Positions 17,791 through 26,116 of a stretch of 64,000 nt of DNA are shown here, in pieces. Position 1 is the first letter of the stretch; each line of letters begins with the position of its first letter. Source of the DNA: Thermoleophilia bacterium (GTDB lineage: Bacteria; Actinomycetota; Thermoleophilia; Gaiellales; Gaiellaceae); the NCBI GenBank assembly GCA_020845695.1, contig JADLFG010000072.1, positions 1-64,000 on the forward strand. Reading direction: 5' to 3'. Under the pieces are notes generated by a model, which saw nothing but the letters and a program-made list of their open reading frames with translations, searched no databases and was not told where the DNA came from. Made by a program: the position numbers and the translations under genes.

Positions 17791-18159
17791 ATGCCGAGCT
17801 ACGCCCTCAACTTCTACTCGCCGATCGTCGCGGACCAGCTGCGCAGCCGGCGCAAGACCGCCACGATCCGGCTCGGCGACAAGTCGGGGAAGTACCGCAA
17901 GGGGATGGTCGTCCGCGTGCTCGCCGGCACGCGCTTCGGGCCGCGCGAGTCGATCTTCGACGCCGTGATCGACAAGGTCGAGGTGAAGCGGCTCGGCGAG
18001 CTCTCGCCGCGCGAGATCACGCACGACAACCCAGAGCTGCGCCGCACCGAGGAGGTGGCGCAGTTCCTCTCCCAGCTCTACAACCGCGAGGTCACCGAGG
18101 AGGACACGGTCACCGTGATCTACTTCTCGGAGATCCTCGACGCGTCGAGGTCGCGCTAG
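17791..18159 (+). CDS. ASCH/PUA-like domain protein
   Basis: The 122-residue protein opens with ALNFYSPIVADQLRSRRKTATIRLGDKSGKYRKG, the pattern of ASCH (PUA-like) domains, which bind RNA or modified nucleotides. Residues 45-122 keep the beta-rich core and a charged C-terminus. No catalytic assignment is possible. The ATG was chosen because homology begins there. It diverges from groESL behind a CIRCE element, and its stop abuts that of the zinc-ribbon gene with no gap. Confidence 0.75.
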   Translation: MPSYALNFYSPIVADQLRSRRKTATIRLGDKSGKYRKGMVVRVLAGTRFGPRESIFDAVIDKVEVKRLGELSPREITHDNPELRRTEEVAQFLSQLYNREVTEEDTVTVIYFSEILDASRSR

Positions 18160-18447
18160 CTAGGAGCGGCCCGGGCGGCTGCGGCGGATCGGACCGCCGA
18201 GCCCGCTCGGCGCCCGAAGCGTCGCGCCGCAGGCCTCGCAGTCGACCGCGAACACCGACGGGATCGGCGCCTCGCAGGCGGGGCAGCGGCTCACGTACGG
18301 GCCCCCGCAGGCCGGGCACGACGACGGCAGCGCCGCCTCGTCCCCCTCGAAGTAGCGCTGGGCGTGACCGCAGGCCGAGCAGAAGCCGACCCAGTCGCCG
18401 AGAATCTTGCGGCGCTCCTCCTGGAGCCACGTGCGCCTGCGGGCCAC
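18160..18447 (-). CDS. Zinc-ribbon protein, 95 residues
   Basis: The small basic protein has four CxxC pairs: CSAC (about 23-26), CPAC (44-47), CPAC (55-58) and CEAC (70-73), enough for two zinc ribbons. Basic residues flank them at both ends (MARRRTW, RRSRPGRS), suggesting nucleic-acid or protein binding. I do not recognise a named family. The GTG start lies 6 nt behind TAGAGT (18459-18454), suggesting a leaderless mRNA. Confidence 0.7.
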   Translation of the reverse strand: MARRRTWLQEERRKILGDWVGFCSACGHAQRYFEGDEAALPSSCPACGGPYVSRCPACEAPIPSVFAVDCEACGATLRAPSGLGGPIRRSRPGRS

Positions 18448-18453
18448 GACCGC

Positions 18454-18459
18454 ACTCTA
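18454..18459 (-). promoter_or_regulatory. -10 hexamer TAGAGT for leaderless zinc-ribbon gene
   Basis: TAGAGT ends 6 nt before GTG 18447. A second TAGAGT at 18489-18494 on the other strand may serve the E1-alpha operon. Confidence 0.5.
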
Positions 18460-18488
18460 GAGGCCCCGGGGTAGCGGCGGCAGTCGGC

Positions 18489-18494
18489 TAGAGT
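18489..18494 (+). promoter_or_regulatory. Possible -10 hexamer TAGAGT for 2-oxoacid dehydrogenase operon
   Basis: TAGAGT would give a leader of about 23 nt that contains GAGAGGAG before ATG 18524. It is a normal leadered promoter, in contrast to the divergent zinc-ribbon promoter 30 bp away. Confidence 0.45.
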
Positions 18495-18523
18495 TGGCGG
18501 GAGCGACGAGAGGAGACGCTCGC

Positions 18524-19570
18524 ATGGCCCTCGCCAGGGAGGCTGAGCCGGTCGGCTCGCTCCACGAGATCAGGGAGGCCGGGCTTGCCCGGGAGGACCT
18601 CCTGACGATCTACCGCCACCTCCTGCTCACGCGCGGCGTCGAGGAGCGCGGCCACATCCTCTACAAGCAGGGGAAGATCCCCGGCAGCTTCTACACCGGC
18701 CGCGGCAACGAGGCCGCCGCGGTCGGCGTTGCCACGGCCATGGGCCCGCACGACGTCGGGGCGCCGCTCCACCGCGACATGGGCGTCCAGATCGTCCGCG
18801 GCGTCGAGCCCTGGCGGATCTTCGCGAACTACATGGGCCGGGCCGGCGGGCCCGCGCGGGGCAAGGACGGCAACGTCCACATGGCCGACGACCACCTCGG
18901 CCTGATCGCGATGGTCAGCCACCTGCCCGCCGTGATGCCGGTCGCGGTCGGCTGCGCCCTCGCCTTTCGCATCCGCGACGAGCACCGCGTCGCCCTGACC
19001 TGGTTCGGCGACGGCGCCTCAGCCCGCGGCGACGCGCACGAGGCGATGAACTTCGCTGGCGTCCGGCGCCTTCCGGTCGTCTTCGTCTGCGACAACAACC
19101 ACTGGGCCTACTCGACGCCGAGTCACCTCGAGTACGCGTGCGACCGGATCGCCGACCGTGCGCAGGCCTACGGTTTCGAGGGCGTCGTCGTCGATGGCAC
19201 GGACGTCCTCGCCGTCTACCGCGAGGCGCGGAGGGCGATCGAGAAGGCGCGCGCGGGCGGCGGCCCGACGCTGCTCGAGTGCGAGACGATGCGGATGGAG
19301 GGTCACGCGGCCCACGATGACGCGTCCTACGTCCCCCGCGAGCTGCTCGAGGCGTGGGCGCGGCGCGATCCGATCGACCGCTTCGAGGCCTGGTTGCGCG
19401 ACCACGCCGACCTGACCGAGGACGAGGACGATCGCATCCGTTCCGAGGTCAAGCGGCTGCTCGAGGACGCGGTCCGGCGCGCAGAGGAGAGCCCGCTGCC
19501 CGAGCCGGAGTCGGCCCTCACGGGCGTCTACGCGGAGCCGGCCGAGCTCGACGCGCCGCACTTCCCCTGA
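18524..19570 (+). CDS. 2-oxoacid dehydrogenase E1 component, alpha subunit
   Basis: The 348-residue protein has the thiamine-diphosphate motif from GDG (162-164, FGDGASARGDAHEAMNF) to NN (191-192, CDNNHWAYSTP). As an alpha2-beta2 E1 with the beta subunit next door, it decarboxylates pyruvate or branched-chain 2-oxoacids and passes the acyl group to lipoyl-E2. A strong Shine-Dalgarno (GAGAGGAG) precedes the ATG. Pyruvate versus branched-chain specificity cannot be decided by reading. Confidence 0.92.
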   Translation: MALAREAEPVGSLHEIREAGLAREDLLTIYRHLLLTRGVEERGHILYKQGKIPGSFYTGRGNEAAAVGVATAMGPHDVGAPLHRDMGVQIVRGVEPWRIFANYMGRAGGPARGKDGNVHMADDHLGLIAMVSHLPAVMPVAVGCALAFRIRDEHRVALTWFGDGASARGDAHEAMNFAGVRRLPVVFVCDNNHWAYSTPSHLEYACDRIADRAQAYGFEGVVVDGTDVLAVYREARRAIEKARAGGGPTLLECETMRMEGHAAHDDASYVPRELLEAWARRDPIDRFEAWLRDHADLTEDEDDRIRSEVKRLLEDAVRRAEESPLPEPESALTGVYAEPAELDAPHFP

Positions 19571-19571
19571 G

Positions 19572-20546
19572 ATGGCCGAGCTGACCTACGTCCAGGCGAT
19601 CTCGCTCGCGCTCGCGGAGGAGCTGCGCCGCGACGAGCGCGTGTTCCTGATCGGCCAGGACGTCGGCGTCTTCGGCGGCGCGTTCAAGGTCACGCAGGGA
19701 TTGCAGGCCGAGCTCGGCGAGTGGCGGGTGATCGACGCGCCGCTGTCCGAGATCGCGATCGTCGGCGGCGGGATCGGCGCCGCGCTCGTCGGCATGAGAC
19801 CGATCGTCGAGATCCAGTTCGCGGATTTCGTCTCGATCGCCTGGGACCAGCTCACCACGGTCGCCGCGAAGCAGCACTACCGCGCGGGCACGCCGGTGCC
19901 GCTCGTCGTGCGCCTGCCCTCCGGCGGCGGCTTCTCGGGCGGGCCGTTTCACTCCCAGAGCCCGGAGTCGGGCTTCGCGCACGTCCCGGGGCTCAAGATC
20001 GCGTGCCCCGCGACCCCCGCCGACGCGAAGGGGCTGCTCGTGTCCGCGATCGCCGACCCGAACCCGGTGCTCTTCTTCGAGCACAAGCACCTGTACCGGC
20101 GGATCAGGGGCGAGGTCCCGGAGGGCCGTTTCGCGATCCCGCTCGGCAAGGCACGCGTCCACCGGGAGGGCTCCGACGTCACGGTCGTGACCTGGGGCGC
20201 GATGGTGCACACGGCCGCCGAGGCCGCCGAGGCCGTCGCCACGGAGGGGCTCTCGACGGAGATCCTCGACCTGCGCACGCTCTGCCCCTGGGATCGAGGC
20301 GCCGTGCTCGCGTCGGTCGAGAAGACGTCGCGGCTGCTCGTGCTGCACGAGGACGTGCGCACCGGCGGCTTCGGCGCCGAGATTGCCGCCACCGTCGCGG
20401 AGGAGGCGTTCGAGTCGCTCGACGCGCCCGTGCGGCGGATCGCCGCGCCCGACACGCCCGTTCCCTTCTCGCCGCCGCTCGAGCGGCGGTTCATCCCCCA
20501 GGTGGAGGACGTCGCGCGGGGACTGCGCGAGCTCGCCGCCTACTAG
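19572..20546 (+). CDS. 2-oxoacid dehydrogenase E1 component, beta subunit
   Basis: The 324-residue beta subunit (MAELTYVQAISLALAEEL) completes the E1 active site. It shows the family stretch DAPLSEIAIVGGGIGAALVG and the C-terminal transketolase domain (LHEDVRTGGFGAEIAA). It begins one base after the alpha-subunit stop and is followed 14 nt later by E2. Confidence 0.93.
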   Translation: MAELTYVQAISLALAEELRRDERVFLIGQDVGVFGGAFKVTQGLQAELGEWRVIDAPLSEIAIVGGGIGAALVGMRPIVEIQFADFVSIAWDQLTTVAAKQHYRAGTPVPLVVRLPSGGGFSGGPFHSQSPESGFAHVPGLKIACPATPADAKGLLVSAIADPNPVLFFEHKHLYRRIRGEVPEGRFAIPLGKARVHREGSDVTVVTWGAMVHTAAEAAEAVATEGLSTEILDLRTLCPWDRGAVLASVEKTSRLLVLHEDVRTGGFGAEIAATVAEEAFESLDAPVRRIAAPDTPVPFSPPLERRFIPQVEDVARGLRELAAY

Positions 20547-20560
20547 CGTCCGGAGGAGCG

Positions 20561-21880
20561 ATGGCCACAGACACCGCAGTCGACGTCGTGATGCCCCAGA
20601 TGGGCGTGTCCGTCTCGGAAGGCACGATCACGCGCTGGCTCCGCTCGGAAGGCGAGACGGTCGCCGCTGACGAGCCACTGCTCGAGATCTCCACGGACAA
20701 GGTCGACACGGAGGTCCCCTCCCCGGCCACCGGCGTTCTGGCCCGGATCCTCGTGGCCGAGGGGGAGACGGTCGCGGTCGGGACCGCGCTCGCGACGATC
20801 GTCCCGCCGGGCGCGAACACACCCGCGCTGCCCCCTGCCGCGTCCGAGCCGCAGGCCGCCGAGGCGGCGCCCGCGGGGACGGCGGCCGGCCCGGTGCTGG
20901 CGGCCCCTGACCTGGGCAACGGCGAGGCCGGCGGCCGCGCGTTCGTCTCCCCGGTCGTGGCCCGGATCGCTGCGGAGCACGGCGTCGACGTGAGCCGCGT
21001 TCAGGGCACCGGACGTGCCGGCCGCGTCACGAAACAGGACATCCTCGCCCACGTTGCGGCGACACCCGCGGCGGCGGCGACACCCGCCGAGGCCCCGCCG
21101 CACCTCGCCCCGCCCGCGCCGCCCCCGCCGCCTGCCGCCGCTCCGGTCACCGCGACCGGGGCGAGCACGGGGGAGACGGTCGAGCCGCTGAGCGTGATGC
21201 GCCGCGCGATCGCCGAGCACATGATCCGCTCCGTTCAGACCTCCGCGCACGTCACGTGCGTCTTCGAGATCGACATGTCGCGCGTCGTTCGGATCCGCGA
21301 CCGACTGAAGCGCGAGTACGAGGAGCGCCACGGGGTACGTCTCACGTACCTACCGTTCGTCTGCCGCGCCGTCGTGGACGCGCTCGCGAAGTGGCCGCGG
21401 CTGAACGCGGAGATCCGCGGCGACACGCTCGTCACGAAGAGCTTCGTCAACCTCGGCATCGCGGTCGCGCTCGATGAGGGCAAGGGGCTGATCGTGCCGG
21501 TCATCCGCAACGCCGAGGAGCGAAACCTGCTCGGGCTCGCACGCGCCATCGCCGACCTGGCCGAGCGGGCGCGCGCGAAACGGCTCTCCCCTGACGAGGT
21601 CCGCGGCGGCACCTTCACGATCACGAACCCGGGCGGGTTCGGCGCCGTCATGGGCACCCCGATCATCAATCAGCCGCAGGTCGGGATCATCGACGTCGAG
21701 GCCGTCGTCAAGCGCCCGGTCGTCGTCACCGACGCGCACGGAAACGACGCGATCGCGATCCGCCCGATCATGAACCTCTCCCTCTCCTACGACCACCGCC
21801 TCGTCGACGGCGCCTACGCTGCGCCCTTCATGCGCGATCTCCGTACCAGCCTCGAGACCTGGGAGGAGGAGGCGTATTAG
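20561..21880 (+). CDS. 2-oxoacid dehydrogenase E2 component (dihydrolipoyl acyltransferase)
   Basis: The 439-residue protein has one lipoyl domain (1-80, lipoylated Lys47 in STDKVDT), an Ala/Pro linker, a peripheral subunit-binding domain (about 126-165, FVSPVVARIAAEHGVDVSRV), a second Ala/Pro-rich linker and the acyltransferase core (about 205-439). The catalytic motif is DHRLVDG (His412, Asp416). It forms the core of the complex. GGAGGAG lies before the ATG. An E3 gene is not present here. The C-terminal codons carry the Shine-Dalgarno for lipB. Confidence 0.94.
   Translation: MATDTAVDVVMPQMGVSVSEGTITRWLRSEGETVAADEPLLEISTDKVDTEVPSPATGVLARILVAEGETVAVGTALATIVPPGANTPALPPAASEPQAAEAAPAGTAAGPVLAAPDLGNGEAGGRAFVSPVVARIAAEHGVDVSRVQGTGRAGRVTKQDILAHVAATPAAAATPAEAPPHLAPPAPPPPPAAAPVTATGASTGETVEPLSVMRRAIAEHMIRSVQTSAHVTCVFEIDMSRVVRIRDRLKREYEERHGVRLTYLPFVCRAVVDALAKWPRLNAEIRGDTLVTKSFVNLGIAVALDEGKGLIVPVIRNAEERNLLGLARAIADLAERARAKRLSPDEVRGGTFTITNPGGFGAVMGTPIINQPQVGIIDVEAVVKRPVVVTDAHGNDAIAIRPIMNLSLSYDHRLVDGAYAAPFMRDLRTSLETWEEEAY
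21863..21870 (+). promoter_or_regulatory. Shine-Dalgarno GGAGGAGG that decides the lipB start
   Basis: A full-strength ribosome-binding site lies inside the last codons of E2. Five bases later comes ATT 21876, in frame with lipB. No ATG, GTG or TTG is available in that frame until 21981. Confidence 0.55.
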
Positions 21881-22637
21881 CCGCGGCGCCTACCTCCTGA
21901 ACGCGGGCCCGACCGGCTACCGGGAGGCGTGGGAGCTCCAGCGCAACCTCGCCGCCGCCGTCCGCCAGGGCGCGATCCCCGACACGGTGATCATGCTCGA
22001 GCACCCGCCGACGATCACGCTCGGGCGCCGCACGGCCGGCGAGGAGCTGCACCTGCCCGCCGGGCTCAAGGTCGAGGTCGTCGAGACCGACCGCGGTGGA
22101 CGCTCCACCTACCATGCCCCGGGACAGCTCGTCTGCTACCCGATCCTCGACCTGGGGCGCCACGGCAAGGACGTCAAGAAGTACTGCCGCGACCTCGAGG
22201 AGACCGTGATCCGCGCGCTCCGGGCCTTCGGGCTCGAGGGTGCCCGGATCGACGGCCTGACCGGCGTCTGGCTCCGGGGCCCCGATCGCAAGATCGCCTC
22301 GATCGGCGTCCATGTCGCGCGCTGGGTGACGACGCACGGCTTCGCGCTCAACGTCGACCTCGATCCGGCGCCGTTCACGGACTGGATCACCGCGTGCGGG
22401 CTCGAGAACGCGACGTTCACGACGATCGCGGCCGAGCTCGGGCGTCCGGTCGGGGTCGCCGGGGCGCGCCCGCACGTTGCCGGCGCGCTGGCCGAGGTCT
22501 TCGGCCTGCACCTCGAGGAGCTGCCGGTCGAGAACGGCGCCGGCCTCTGGCCGCAGCCCGTCCACGAGCGGGTGGTCAGGAAGCCCGCCCGCCCGGGGAA
22601 GCCCCGTGGAACCGAGCAGGTCACTGCCGGTCTCTGA
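21876..22637 (+). CDS. lipB: Octanoyltransferase LipB (probable ATT start)
   Basis: LipB moves octanoyl from acyl-carrier protein to lipoyl-domain lysines. The family N-terminus (YLLNAGPTGYREAWELQRNL) and core (HPPTITLGRR, DRGGRSTYHAPGQLVCYP, then LTGVWL...KIASIGVHV with the catalytic lysine) are intact. The first ATG in frame (21987) would delete about 37 needed residues. Upstream only ATT 21876 fits: it follows GGAGGAGG by 5 nt and overlaps the E2 stop (ATTAG). Read this way the protein has 253 residues. A sequencing error is the other explanation. It partners with lipA, which overlaps by 32 nt. Confidence 0.85.
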   Translation: MSRGAYLLNAGPTGYREAWELQRNLAAAVRQGAIPDTVIMLEHPPTITLGRRTAGEELHLPAGLKVEVVETDRGGRSTYHAPGQLVCYPILDLGRHGKDVKKYCRDLEETVIRALRAFGLEGARIDGLTGVWLRGPDRKIASIGVHVARWVTTHGFALNVDLDPAPFTDWITACGLENATFTTIAAELGRPVGVAGARPHVAGALAEVFGLHLEELPVENGAGLWPQPVHERVVRKPARPGKPRGTEQVTAGL

Positions 22638-23532
22638 GCGGCCGCGCCGGCCGGAGTGGATGAAGGTTCGCGCGCCGAGCCGCGACTCGCGCTACTTCGA
22701 GGTGCGCGAGCTCCTGCACGGCCGTCAGCTCGCGACGATCTGCGAGGAGGCGCGTTGCCCGAACATCGGCGAGTGCTGGGGCCGGGGCACCGCCACCTTC
22801 CAGATCCTTGGCGAGACATGCACGCGTGCCTGCCGCTACTGCTACGTCAACTCCGGCCGCCCGGAGGACCCTCCCGACCCGCTCGAGCCGCTGCGACTCG
22901 CGCAGACCGCGAAGCAGATGGGGCTCTCGCACGTGGTCGTCACCTCCGTCGACCGCGACGACCTGCCGGATCGGGGCGCGGGCCAGTTCGCGGCGGTCAC
23001 GCGCGCGCTCGCCCGGGCGCTGCCGGAGGCTTCCGTCGAGCTGCTCACACCGGACTTCCTCGGCGTCGAGGACGAGGCACTGCGCACCGTGCTCCGCGAG
23101 CGACCGCGGGTCTTCGGCCACAACATCGAGACCGTCCGGCGCCTGCACCGCGCGCTGCGGGGCGCGAAGGCCGACTACGACGGCGCGCTGCGCCTGCTCG
23201 CCCGCGCGAAGGAGCTCGCCGGCTACCCGGTGCTGACGAAGTCGGGACTGATCGTCGGGCTCGGCGAGACGAACGACGAGGTGGTCGCGACGATGCGCGA
23301 GCTGCGCTCGCACGGGGTCGACGTGGTCACGATCGGCCAGTACCTGCGCCCGTCGCCCCGGCACGCGCCGATCGCCCGCTGGGTCCACCCCGACGAGTTC
23401 CGGGCCTTCCGGGAGGCGGGCGAGCGGCTGGGTTTCGGCACCGTCTTCGCCGGGCCGCTCGTGCGCTCGTCCTACCGCGCCGACGAGCAGCGCCACGCGG
23501 CCGAGACTGGCCGCGGCGCGATCGCGTACTGA
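22606..23532 (+). CDS. lipA: Lipoyl synthase
   Basis: The 308-residue radical-SAM enzyme inserts two sulfurs into octanoyl-lysine. The auxiliary-cluster cysteines are Cys46, Cys51 and Cys57 (ICEEARCPNIGECW) and the SAM-cluster motif is Cys72-x3-Cys76-x2-Cys79 (CTRACRYC). The C-terminal RSSYRA supplies the serine ligand. GTG 22606 is chosen because the N-terminal PEWMK region aligns with the family; ATG 22660 would start within it. It overlaps lipB and ends the operon. Confidence 0.95.
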   Translation: MEPSRSLPVSERPRRPEWMKVRAPSRDSRYFEVRELLHGRQLATICEEARCPNIGECWGRGTATFQILGETCTRACRYCYVNSGRPEDPPDPLEPLRLAQTAKQMGLSHVVVTSVDRDDLPDRGAGQFAAVTRALARALPEASVELLTPDFLGVEDEALRTVLRERPRVFGHNIETVRRLHRALRGAKADYDGALRLLARAKELAGYPVLTKSGLIVGLGETNDEVVATMRELRSHGVDVVTIGQYLRPSPRHAPIARWVHPDEFRAFREAGERLGFGTVFAGPLVRSSYRADEQRHAAETGRGAIAY

Positions 23533-23541
23533 GCCCCGACG

Positions 23542-24864
23542 CTAGCCGTGCGGCCGCGCCATCGCGCGGTAGTCGAGCGCCGCGTCGAGCACGTCGTCGC
23601 TGACACCCCGCTCGCGCGCGACCTCGCGTAGCGAGCGGCCCGACGCGGATGCGTCCTTGACGATCTCGGCGGCAGCGTCGTAGCCGATGTAGGGGTTGAG
23701 CGCGGTCGCGGCGGACAGGGTCAGCTCGGCGTAGCGCTCACACTGGTCGCGGTTCGCCTCGATCCCGTCCACGCACTTCTCGGCGAGCAGCCCGGACGCG
23801 CTCGCGAGCAGCCCGATCGACTGGAGCAGGTTGCGGGCCATCAGCGGCACGAACACGTTCAGCTCGAAGTGGCCCTGCAGGCCGCCGACCGCGATCGCCT
23901 GGTCGTTCCCGATCACCTGCGCGGCAACCTGCGTCACGACCTCGGGAATGACCGGGTTGACCTTGCCCGGCATGATCGAGCTGCCCTTCTGGAGCTCGGG
24001 CAGGAACAGCTCGGCGAGGCCGGCCCTGGGGCCCGAGCCCATCAGCCGCAGATCGTTCGCGATCTTCGTCAGCGACACGGCGACGACCTTGAGCGCACCC
24101 GAGGCCTCGACGAGCCCATCGCGCGCGGCCTGCGCCTCGAACGGGTCGGCAGGCGGGTTGATCGCGAGCCCGGACTCCCCGGCAAGCCGCGCTCTCACCC
24201 GCGCGGCGAACTCCGGGTGGGTGTTCAGACCGGTGCCGGTCGCCGTCCCGCCGAGCGGGATCTGGCCGAGGCGGCCGAGCGTCGACTCGACCCGGGCCGC
24301 CCCCTCGCGCACCTGGGCGGCGTAGCCGGCGAACTCCTGGCCGAGCGTGACCGGCACCGCGTCCATCAGGTGGGTGCGCCCGGACTTGACGACGTCGGCG
24401 AGCTCGCCGGCCTTCGCCGCGAGCGACGCCTCGAGCCGGCGCAGCGCGGGCAGCAACTCCTCGACGAGGTCGTGCAGGGCGGCGAGGTGGACCGCGGAGG
24501 GGAAGACGTCGTTCGAGGACTGGCCCATGTTGACGTGATCGTTCGGATGCACGCCCTCACCCGCAAGCGTCGCTATCACCTCGTTCGCGTTCATGTTCGA
24601 GGACGTGCCCGACCCGGTCTGGAAGACGTCGATCGGGAACTGGTCGTCGAACTCGCCCGCGGCCACGCGGTCGGCCGCGGCGGCGATCCGCTCGGCCAGG
24701 TCACCGTCGAGCAGGCCGAGCTCGGCGTTGACGCGGGCCGCAGCGGCCTTGATCCGGGCGAGCCAGCGCGCGACCGAGACCGGAATCGGCTCGCCCGAGA
24801 CGGGGAAGTTCGCGATCGCCTTGCGCGTCTCGCCGCCCCAGAGCTCCCGCTGCTCGCACGCCAC
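23542..24864 (-). CDS. fumC: Class II fumarase
   Basis: The 440-residue protein interconverts fumarate and malate. It shows ELWGGETRKAIANFP near the N-terminus, TGSGTSSNMNANEV, HPNDHVNMGQSSNDVFP, the histidine region SGRTHLMDA and the superfamily signature GSSIMPGKVNP. Length is slightly below the usual 460 because the N-terminus is compact. The GTG start lies 8 nt behind TAGACT (24878-24873) with no Shine-Dalgarno. The 3' end converges on lipA with a 9-nt gap. Confidence 0.93.
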   Translation of the reverse strand: MACEQRELWGGETRKAIANFPVSGEPIPVSVARWLARIKAAAARVNAELGLLDGDLAERIAAAADRVAAGEFDDQFPIDVFQTGSGTSSNMNANEVIATLAGEGVHPNDHVNMGQSSNDVFPSAVHLAALHDLVEELLPALRRLEASLAAKAGELADVVKSGRTHLMDAVPVTLGQEFAGYAAQVREGAARVESTLGRLGQIPLGGTATGTGLNTHPEFAARVRARLAGESGLAINPPADPFEAQAARDGLVEASGALKVVAVSLTKIANDLRLMGSGPRAGLAELFLPELQKGSSIMPGKVNPVIPEVVTQVAAQVIGNDQAIAVGGLQGHFELNVFVPLMARNLLQSIGLLASASGLLAEKCVDGIEANRDQCERYAELTLSAATALNPYIGYDAAAEIVKDASASGRSLREVARERGVSDDVLDAALDYRAMARPHG

Positions 24865-24872
24865 GGCACGTG

Positions 24873-24878
24873 AGTCTA
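24873..24878 (-). promoter_or_regulatory. -10 hexamer TAGACT for leaderless fumC
   Basis: TAGACT ends 8 nt before GTG 24864, one or two bases more than at other genes here. A leader of 0-2 nt is expected. Confidence 0.45.
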
Positions 24879-24934
24879 GCCGGCGGCGGGCTTGCGCGGA
24901 GCGCCACCGTGCGAGACCATTCGCGCTGGAAGCG

Positions 24935-26110
24935 ATGCTTGAGGACACCGCCGCCGCGACCACCGGGATCCCGGAGCTCGACCTCGCCCTCGGCGGGCTC
25001 TACTGGGGCGACAACGTCGTCTGGGAGCTCGAGGGCTCCGGCGAGGTCGAGCCGTTCTTCCGCGCGGCCGCCGCCCGGGCGGACGCGTACCACACTGCCG
25101 CCTACGTCACCCTCACCCGCTCGCCCGACGAGGTGCTGGCCGCTTTCCCCGGCCTCGAGGTGCTCGACGCCCGGCCCGGCTCCCCGCTTGCGGGGGCAGA
25201 CGCCCTGATCCGCGAGATCCGGGCGCGCTGCTCGACGCTCGAGCGCGACCTGCTCCTGTTCGATCCCCTCGAGACGATCGCGCGGCAGTGGGGCGTCGAC
25301 CGCGCCCAGCAGCTGTTCACCCAGGGCTGCCCGATGCTGCTCGAGCTCGGGGCGATCGCCTACTGGTCGCTTGCCGCCGGCAGCTACCCGCTCGCGCTGC
25401 GCCGGGAGATCGAGGAGGTGACCCAGTGCGTCCTCGCCGTCGCCGACGGTCGCGTCCGGATCGCGAAGTCGGAAGGGCGCCCGTTCGGCGTCCAGGGAAC
25501 CGTCTTTCGCTACGAGCTCGAGGGCGGGGCGGTCAGCCTCGCGCCCGCGCCCGCGGCCGCGCGCCTCGGCGGCGCCCTGCGCTCGATCCGTCTGCAGCGC
25601 CACCTCTCCCAGAGCGAGCTGGCCCGGCTCGCGGGCGTGTCGCCGAGCGCCGTGTCCCAGGCCGAGCGCGGCCAGCGAGGCCTGTCCTTGGAAACGCTGC
25701 TCGACCTGACCGCCCGGCTCGGGATTACGCTCGACGAGCTCTTGCGGGGCGAGGTCGCGCCCGGCTACCGGCTCGCCCGCCGGCACGATCCGCGCGGCCG
25801 GCCAGCGAACGGCAAGCCGGTCGCGCTGCTCGACGACCCGCAGACTGGCCTGCGGGCATACCTCGTCCGGCTGGCACCGAAGGCGACCTCGGAGCTCGGC
25901 TTCGCGCACAAGGGCGTCGAGCTGATCGCCGTCGCGAGCGGCCTCGTGCAGGTCGTGCTCGCCACCGGCCGCCCCGTGCTGCGCCATGGCGAGGCGCTGC
26001 TCGCCGAGCGCAGCGGCATCTCGGCGATCCGCAATCTCTCCGACGGGGACGCCACGGTGTTCTGGATCCTCCGCGACGAGCCGGTTCGGCCCGAGGCGGC
26101 ACCGGTCTGA
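24935..26110 (+). CDS. Three-domain regulator: P-loop-less KaiC/RecA-like domain + XRE HTH + cupin
   Basis: The 391-residue protein begins GIPELDLALGGLYWGDNVVWELEG (11-34), which aligns with the start of KaiC-type RecA domains. Where these carry a GxxGxGKT P-loop it has EGSGEVEP (33-40), so ATP binding is probably lost. A Walker-B-like LLLFD (107-110 region) remains. Residues 211-270 form an XRE helix-turn-helix (QSELARLAGVSPSAVSQAERG). Residues 295-382 form a cupin (AHKGVELIAVASGLVQVVL, HGEALLAE). XRE-cupin repressors are common; the N-terminal fusion is unusual. It diverges from fumC and probably binds DNA in response to a small ligand (inference). Confidence 0.8.
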   Translation: MLEDTAAATTGIPELDLALGGLYWGDNVVWELEGSGEVEPFFRAAAARADAYHTAAYVTLTRSPDEVLAAFPGLEVLDARPGSPLAGADALIREIRARCSTLERDLLLFDPLETIARQWGVDRAQQLFTQGCPMLLELGAIAYWSLAAGSYPLALRREIEEVTQCVLAVADGRVRIAKSEGRPFGVQGTVFRYELEGGAVSLAPAPAAARLGGALRSIRLQRHLSQSELARLAGVSPSAVSQAERGQRGLSLETLLDLTARLGITLDELLRGEVAPGYRLARRHDPRGRPANGKPVALLDDPQTGLRAYLVRLAPKATSELGFAHKGVELIAVASGLVQVVLATGRPVLRHGEALLAERSGISAIRNLSDGDATVFWILRDEPVRPEAAPV

Positions 26111-26116
26111 GCGAGC

